Source: Betaproteobacteria bacterium (GTDB taxonomy: Bacteria; Pseudomonadota; Gammaproteobacteria; Burkholderiales; SG8-39). From it: a stretch of DNA of 55,784 bases. Both the position numbers and the translations under genes were made by a program. Numbering within the stretch: the stretch's first letter is position 1; every line of letters starts with the position of its first letter. Shown piece by piece: positions 51,423-55,784 of this stretch. Under the pieces are notes generated by a model. That model made no database searches. It was not told the origin of the DNA and worked only from the letters and a program-made list of their open reading frames with translations. The stretch lies in NCBI GenBank assembly GCA_947479645.1, contig CANKAJ010000013.1, positions 1 to 55,784 on the forward strand. The letters run 5' to 3'.

Positions 51423-52820
51423 ATGGCCCAACCTGCCACCAGCTCTGTCACCAATAACTCAGCCGCCAGCAGCACCGCGGCACCGCGTGGACCGGCGATG
51501 GCGCACTACATCGCCGGTACCCTGCAGCGCGAGTTTCCACCGGTGGTGCTGGAGGCTGCGCAACGCGCTCTGGCCGATGTCATCGGCCTGATGGTCGGCG
51601 CCAGTAGTGACGCCCCGGCACGTCCGGTGCGCGCCGCCATCAAGCACTGGAACGCGACTGGCAAGGCGCGCGTGGTCATGGGTGGCCGCACCACGCCGGC
51701 GCTGGCGGTGCTGGCCAATGGCACCATGGCGCATGCCATGGATTTCGATGATACGCATCCGGGCGGAGCGGGGCACCCGAGCGGCGTGTGCTGGACCACG
51801 GCGCTGGCGCTCACCGAGGAACTGGGTCGCAGCGAAAAGGACGCCATCGCTGCCTTCATCACCGGCTATGAAATCATGGGCAAACTGGGCGGCGGTTACG
51901 CGCCTGGGGTGGGGCGCAGCCTGCAGCGCAAGGGTCTGCATCCGACCGCGGTGGTCGGGCGCGTCGGGGCGGCCGCCGTGGCCAGTGTGCTGATGCGCCT
52001 GCCGGAGGAGCGCATTGCGCATGCGCTGGGCAACAGTGCGACAACCATGGGCGGCCTGGTCGGCTCCTTCGGCACACATGGCAAGCCTTTTCACGCCGGC
52101 AAGGCGGCCATGGACGGCATCCTGGCGGCGCAAATGGCATCAGAGGGCCACGTCGCCGCAACGCATCTATTCGAACTGGAGAAGGGCTGGCTGGATGCCT
52201 TCATCCAGGATCGCAAGGTCGAGGTGCCGCCGCTGGACTGGACGCAGTGGGAAATTCTCACCAACGGCTTCAAGGCCTTTGCCAGTTGTCGCGCCACGCA
52301 TCCCTCGACGCAGACGGCGCGTTCGCTGGCGGATAAAATTGCCGGTCGCAAGGTCGTTCGCGTGGAGGCGCGGGTGCACCCGAACGCGCTGGTGACCGCC
52401 GGCAAGACCGCGCCGCGCACGCCGCTGGAAGGCAAGTTCAGCGTGCCCTTTTGCATCTCCATGGGGCTGCGTGGCTATTCGGTGGTCGATACCGATTTCA
52501 AGGACGAGGTGATGCGCGATCGTTCGGTCATGGATATCGTACCGGTGGTGAAGATGACCCCGGTGGAAGGCCAGGCGCCGTATTCGGCCTCGATGGACGT
52601 GTACCTGGAAGATGGCGAGACACTGCACGCGGAAACCGCCATCATGCGCGGCCACCCGGACAATCCGCTCAGCTGGGATGACCTGCGCGCCAAGTTCCAG
52701 GGGCTGGTCGAGCCGGTGGTGGGCAAGGACAGAACGGAGCGGTTGTTCCAGGCCGCACGCGATTTTGGCGCACCGGGTTCCATGCAGCGCCTGAGTGCGT
52801 TGCTGGAGGGATCGCTTTGA
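51423..52820 (+). CDS. MmgE/PrpD family protein
   Basis: A 465-aa MmgE/PrpD-fold protein with the fuller set of family motifs among the three in this window: IGLMVGASSDAPARP, AHAMDFDDTHPGGAGHPSG, FITGYEIMGKLGGG, GLHPTAVVGRVGAAAVASVL, GSFGTHGKPFHAGKAAMDG, NGFKAFASCRATHPSTQTA and FSVPFCISMGLRGYSVVD. The DDTH and GK-x-FHAGKAA signatures are those of cis-aconitate decarboxylase/methylcitrate dehydratase relatives. ATG 51423 has GGGAG upstream; the longer open frame overlaps the ligase gene. Substrate unknown. Confidence 0.91.
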   Translation: MAQPATSSVTNNSAASSTAAPRGPAMAHYIAGTLQREFPPVVLEAAQRALADVIGLMVGASSDAPARPVRAAIKHWNATGKARVVMGGRTTPALAVLANGTMAHAMDFDDTHPGGAGHPSGVCWTTALALTEELGRSEKDAIAAFITGYEIMGKLGGGYAPGVGRSLQRKGLHPTAVVGRVGAAAVASVLMRLPEERIAHALGNSATTMGGLVGSFGTHGKPFHAGKAAMDGILAAQMASEGHVAATHLFELEKGWLDAFIQDRKVEVPPLDWTQWEILTNGFKAFASCRATHPSTQTARSLADKIAGRKVVRVEARVHPNALVTAGKTAPRTPLEGKFSVPFCISMGLRGYSVVDTDFKDEVMRDRSVMDIVPVVKMTPVEGQAPYSASMDVYLEDGETLHAETAIMRGHPDNPLSWDDLRAKFQGLVEPVVGKDRTERLFQAARDFGAPGSMQRLSALLEGSL

Positions 52821-52872
52821 TCGCGGTGATTGAGTATCAATTTGCACTACATACCGACACTCAAGAAGGGCT

Positions 52873-52953
52873 TGTCATTCCGAAGCCACTGGCTGAGGAA
52901 TCTGCTGTTCAATCAGATTAAAAAGCAGATTCCTCGCTATGCTCGGAATGACA
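52873..52953. repeat. 81-bp palindromic repeat, copy B
   Basis: The same TGTCATTCCGA/TCGGAATGACA ends and GAGGAATCTGCT/AAGCAGATTCCTC inner arms as copy A (43817-43897), and exactly the same length. The central and outer-loop bases differ between copies, while pairing is kept. It lies in the gap between the MmgE/PrpD and crotonase genes. Confidence 0.8.
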
Positions 52954-53005
52954 CTTTTTCCGAATTGGTAATTCAACAACGAGTCATTAACCAGGGAGCA
53001 GCAGC

Positions 53006-53803
53006 ATGATTCAATTGAAAACGGACAAGATTCTGGCGCAGGTCGAAGACGGTATCGGCTGGCTGACCTTCAACAACCCCGAGCGGCGCAATGCCATGTC
53101 GCTGGAAATGTGGCAGGCCACCGGCGATGCGCTGGAGGCTTTCCAGAGTGATCCGTCGGTGCGCGTGGTGGTGATGAAAGGCGCGGGCGGCAAGGCCTTT
53201 GTGTCCGGAGCCGATATCTCGCAATTTGACAAGGTTCGTTCCAACGCCGACCAGGCCAAGGAATATGCCCGCATTTCCGACTGGGGTCGTGCCTGGCTGG
53301 TGCGCTTCGACAAGCCGCTGATCGCGATGATCAACGGTGTTTGCATTGGTGGCGGGCTGGCCATCGCGCTCAGCGCCGATGTGCGCTTTGCCTGCACCGG
53401 TTCGCGCTTCGGCATCCCGGCGGCGAAACTCGGCCTCGGTTACGCGTATAGCGGTCTTGCCATGCTGGCGCGGCTGGTCGGGCCATCGTCTGCTCGCGAC
53501 ATCATGTTTACCGGGCGCTTCCTTGAAAACGATGAGGCACTGCGCATCGGGCTGATCAACTTTGTCACCGAGGAAGCGGATCTGGAAGCGCGCGTACGTG
53601 CCTACGCTGCCATCATCGCCGGCAACGCACCGCTGACCATCCGCGCGGCCAAGGCCTCGGTGTCCGCCTACGAGCACTACGCCGACAGCCAGGTCTCCGA
53701 TGAACTGAATGCCATGATCGACGCCTGCTTCAACAGCGCGGACTATGCCGAGGGGCGCAAGGCATTTGCGGAGAAAAGGAAGCCGAAGTTCCAGGGCAGG
53801 TAG
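53006..53803 (+). CDS. Enoyl-CoA hydratase/isomerase family protein
   Basis: A 265-aa crotonase-fold protein: LTFNNPERRNAMSLEMW, oxyanion-hole segments FVSGADISQF and NGVCIGGGLAIALSADVRF, then FGIPAAKLGLGYAYSG. As in the protein at 25083, both hydratase glutamates are missing (GGGLAIA and IPAAKL), so the reaction is probably not simple hydration. The two proteins are paralogues by their shared N- and C-terminal motifs. The ATG has AGGGAGCAGCAGC upstream. The gene ends ahead of a strong palindromic terminator. Confidence 0.9.
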   Translation: MIQLKTDKILAQVEDGIGWLTFNNPERRNAMSLEMWQATGDALEAFQSDPSVRVVVMKGAGGKAFVSGADISQFDKVRSNADQAKEYARISDWGRAWLVRFDKPLIAMINGVCIGGGLAIALSADVRFACTGSRFGIPAAKLGLGYAYSGLAMLARLVGPSSARDIMFTGRFLENDEALRIGLINFVTEEADLEARVRAYAAIIAGNAPLTIRAAKASVSAYEHYADSQVSDELNAMIDACFNSADYAEGRKAFAEKRKPKFQGR

Positions 53804-53890
53804 TCCTGGGTTACTGATAAGAAATATTTCGTATTGCCTATTTAATGAAAGACAGAATCGTTAAATAGATAATAATTGTGAATTGTGAAT

Positions 53891-53920
53891 CGGGAATCCC
53901 GGCTGCAGCCGGGATTCCCG
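53891..53920. terminator. Perfect 30-nt palindrome, bidirectional terminator
   Basis: A perfect palindrome with 15-bp arms (CGGGAATCCCGGCTG and its complement) between the convergent crotonase and P-type ATPase genes, six bases from the ATPase stop codon. GC-rich with AT-rich sequence on the left side, so it can terminate the minus-strand ATPase transcript best. No long U-tract on the right. Confidence 0.65.
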
Positions 53921-53926
53921 TTCTGC

Positions 53927-55784
53927 CTAGGGTTTCCCAGGCAGGCTCGCCGCAGTGGCTGCACGTGAGCGCAGCCGCCACTTGACGACTTCCACGGAGA
54001 TCAGCACAAGCAGGCCCAGTCCGAGAATCACCCCGATATCCCGCAGCGTCGGCATGGCGATCCCGAAAGCCGTGCGCACGGTATCAAACTGCAGCAGCAC
54101 CGCAATGAGGGCCAGTTCCCAACCGATCGCGATCAGCAGCCATTTGTGTGGCGGTGCCGTCAGCAGGCTGAAACGCAGCGAGCGAAAATTGAGCGTGAGG
54201 ATGAGTTCGATCAGCACGAACATCAGGAACACCTGGGTGCGGGCGGCCTCAAGGTTCTCAATATTCGAGAAGAACATCCACAGAAACAGCGGACACTCGA
54301 TGATCACGGCCAGCAGGATGAGCGTGCGCACGTCCATTGACAGCACGCTTTCGTTTGGATCTCTTGGTGGTCGCTGCATGATGTCGGGGTCGGGTGGCGC
54401 CAGACCGAGCGCCAGCGCGGGCAGCCCGTCGGTGGCCAGGTTGATGTAGAGAATGGCCGCGGGCAGCAGCGGCAGGTAGTTCGGCCCCATGACGATGACC
54501 ACGCCGCCCAGCACCACGACTTCGGTGATGTTGGCGCGCATCAGGTAGGTCAGGTACTTCTGGATGTTGTCGTAGACCCAGCGGCCGCGCTCGATCGCCG
54601 CCACGATGCTGGCGAAATTGTCGTCGGTCAGGATGATGTCGGCGGCCTCCTTGGCGACGTCGGTGCCGGCGATGCCCATGGCGATGCCGATGTCGGCGTG
54701 TTTCAGGGCCGGCGCGTCGTTGATGCCGTCGCCGGTCATGGCCACCACATGTCCCCGCGCTTTCCAGGCGCGCACGATTTTCAGCTTGTCCATCGGCGAC
54801 ACGCGCGCGTAGACGGTGACGCGCTCAACCACGGCCGCAAATGCCGCGTCGTCCAGGTGCTCCAGTTCGGGGCCGGTGAGGACCATGTCACCGTCCCGGT
54901 AAATGCCGATTTCACGCGCCACTGCGACCGCGGTCACCTTGTGATCACCGGTGATCATGACCGGCTGTATGTGCACTTCACGGCAGGTGCGCACGGCGTC
55001 GATGACTTCGTCGCGCGGCGGATCCATGATGCCGACGAGGCCCAGCAAAACCATACCTGATTCGGACGACTCTTCGCTCAGGTGACCGCGATCGAGTTCC
55101 TTGCTGGCGATGGCGAGCACCCGCAGCGCAGCGCGGCCCATGTCTTCGCTCACCTGCATCAGTCGCGCGCGTTCCGTTTCATTCAGCGGCCTTGTGCCGC
55201 CGGCCTCCATGACCGACGTGCAGCGCTCCAGCACGATCTCGGGGGCTCCCTTCATGAACGCCAGGCAGCGGCCGTCGTCCATGTCATGCACCGTGGTCAT
55301 GCGCTTGCGCTCGGAACTGAAGGGGAACTCCTCGATGCGCGGACATTCCAGGCGCAGTTCGGCGGTGTGCAGGCCACCCTTGGCAGCGAGGGTGACCAGG
55401 GCGGCTTCCGTGGGGTCGCCGCGCGCCATCCAGCGCTCGCCGTCCTCGCCAACGCGGGCGACGCTGGCATCGCTGGCCAGCAGGCCGCCTTTCATCATCA
55501 GTATCAGCGTTGCATCGGGTGCCGAGTCACCGATGCTTCCGGTTGGCGCATAGCCGCCACCGCTGACATCGATCTGGCGTCCGCCGGCATACAGTCGGCG
55601 CACGGTCATTTCGCCGCGGGTCAGCGTGCCGGTCTTGTCGGTGCAGATGACGCTCACGCAACCGAGGGTCTCCACCGCAGGCATCTTGCGGACCAGTGCA
55701 TTGCGCTTGGCCATTTCATGCATCGCCACGGCCAGGGCGCCGGTGACGATGGCGGCAAGCGCTTCGGGTACCGCCGCCACGGCC
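53927..55784 (-). CDS. P-type cation-transporting ATPase, N-terminus outside the window
   Basis: The C-terminal 617 residues or so of a P2-type (SERCA/PMR1-like, probably Ca2+) ATPase; the gene runs off the right edge of the window. Visible: the TM4 ion-site motif as VPEALAAIV (usually PEGL), the phosphorylation site [15 protein letters not shown], nucleotide-binding [13 protein letters not shown] and [58 protein letters not shown], and the last six membrane segments with [21 protein letters not shown]. It pumps cations across the inner membrane with ATP. The ion is inferred from subfamily and not certain. Confidence 0.93.
   Translation of the reverse strand, partial: AVAAVPEALAAIVTGALAVAMHEMAKRNALVRKMPAVETLGCVSVICTDKTGTLTRGEMTVRRLYAGGRQIDVSGGGYAPTGSIGDSAPDATLILMMKGGLLASDASVARVGEDGERWMARGDPTEAALVTLAAKGGLHTAELRLECPRIEEFPFSSERKRMTTVHDMDDGRCLAFMKGAPEIVLERCTSVMEAGGTRPLNETERARLMQVSEDMGRAALRVLAIASKELDRGHLSEESSESGMVLLGLVGIMDPPRDEVIDAVRTCREVHIQPVMITGDHKVTAVAVAREIGIYRDGDMVLTGPELEHLDDAAFAAVVERVTVYARVSPMDKLKIVRAWKARGHVVAMTGDGINDAPALKHADIGIAMGIAGTDVAKEAADIILTDDNFASIVAAIERGRWVYDNIQKYLTYLMRANITEVVVLGGVVIVMGPNYLPLLPAAILYINLATDGLPALALGLAPPDPDIMQRPPRDPNESVLSMDVRTLILLAVIIECPLFLWMFFSNIENLEAARTQVFLMFVLIELILTLNFRSLRFSLLTAPPHKWLLIAIGWELALIAVLLQFDTVRTAFGIAMPTLRDIGVILGLGLLVLISVEVVKWRLRSRAATAASLPGKP

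Overview
The window looks like a chromosomal segment of a GC-rich betaproteobacterium, most likely Burkholderiales or a relative. The main reasons are ten Bug-type (TctC-like) periplasmic receptors, a family strongly expanded in that group, plus PrpE, CaiB/BaiF CoA-transferases and MmgE/PrpD proteins. No rRNA, tRNA, CRISPR array, prophage or intact insertion sequence was seen. This taxonomic call is an inference from gene content.

The most notable content is selenium biology. Three reading frames are interrupted by an in-frame UGA that is best read as selenocysteine. (1) 4356-4991 is a FrnE/DsbA-type oxidoreductase whose CPWC motif has become U-P-W-C. (2) 8387-10021 and (3) 17429-19207 are two paralogous two-domain UGSC proteins in which the UGA falls at U of U-G-S-C-T. 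Each UGA is followed, 17-20 nt later, by a 6-8 bp hairpin with GUG in its apical loop, as expected of a bacterial SECIS. The selenocysteine elongation factor gene selB (10161-12188) lies directly behind the first UGSC gene. A thioredoxin-reductase-like flavoprotein (19191-20120) overlaps the end of the second. selA, selC and selD are not in the window.

Layout. 154-2904: a CHASE2/PAS histidine kinase and a single-domain response regulator. 2901-3887: a Bug receptor. 4356-8198: FrnE selenoprotein, dienelactone hydrolase, a small DUF6295-like protein, a decayed nitroreductase and an orphan HlyD. 8387-12188: UGSC selenoprotein and selB. 12230-14137: propionyl-CoA synthetase. 14190-16139: a toxin-antitoxin island (RES/Xre pair, VapC/FitA-like pair and a duplicated vapC 3' remnant). 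16391-53803: a long catabolic region with three crotonases, the second UGSC protein with its flavoprotein, nine Bug receptors, three MmgE/PrpD proteins, a fused acyl-CoA dehydrogenase, a 4-hydroxybutyryl-CoA-dehydratase-like protein, an ADP-forming acyl-CoA synthetase, a thiolase-like/DUF35 pair, an LLM flavin oxidoreductase, an alpha/beta hydrolase, NudC, two unusual CoA-transferase proteins, a response regulator and an AMP-forming acyl-CoA ligase. 53927-end: a P-type cation ATPase running off the window.

Taken together the catabolic genes suggest uptake of organic acids through Bug receptors, activation to CoA thioesters (PrpE, AMP- and ADP-forming ligases, CoA-transferases), oxidation and hydration (acyl-CoA dehydrogenase, crotonases), and C-C cleavage (thiolase-like/DUF35). 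Substrates cannot be read from sequence. Two families of short palindromic repeats (about 101 bp and 81 bp) sit in the intergenic gaps.
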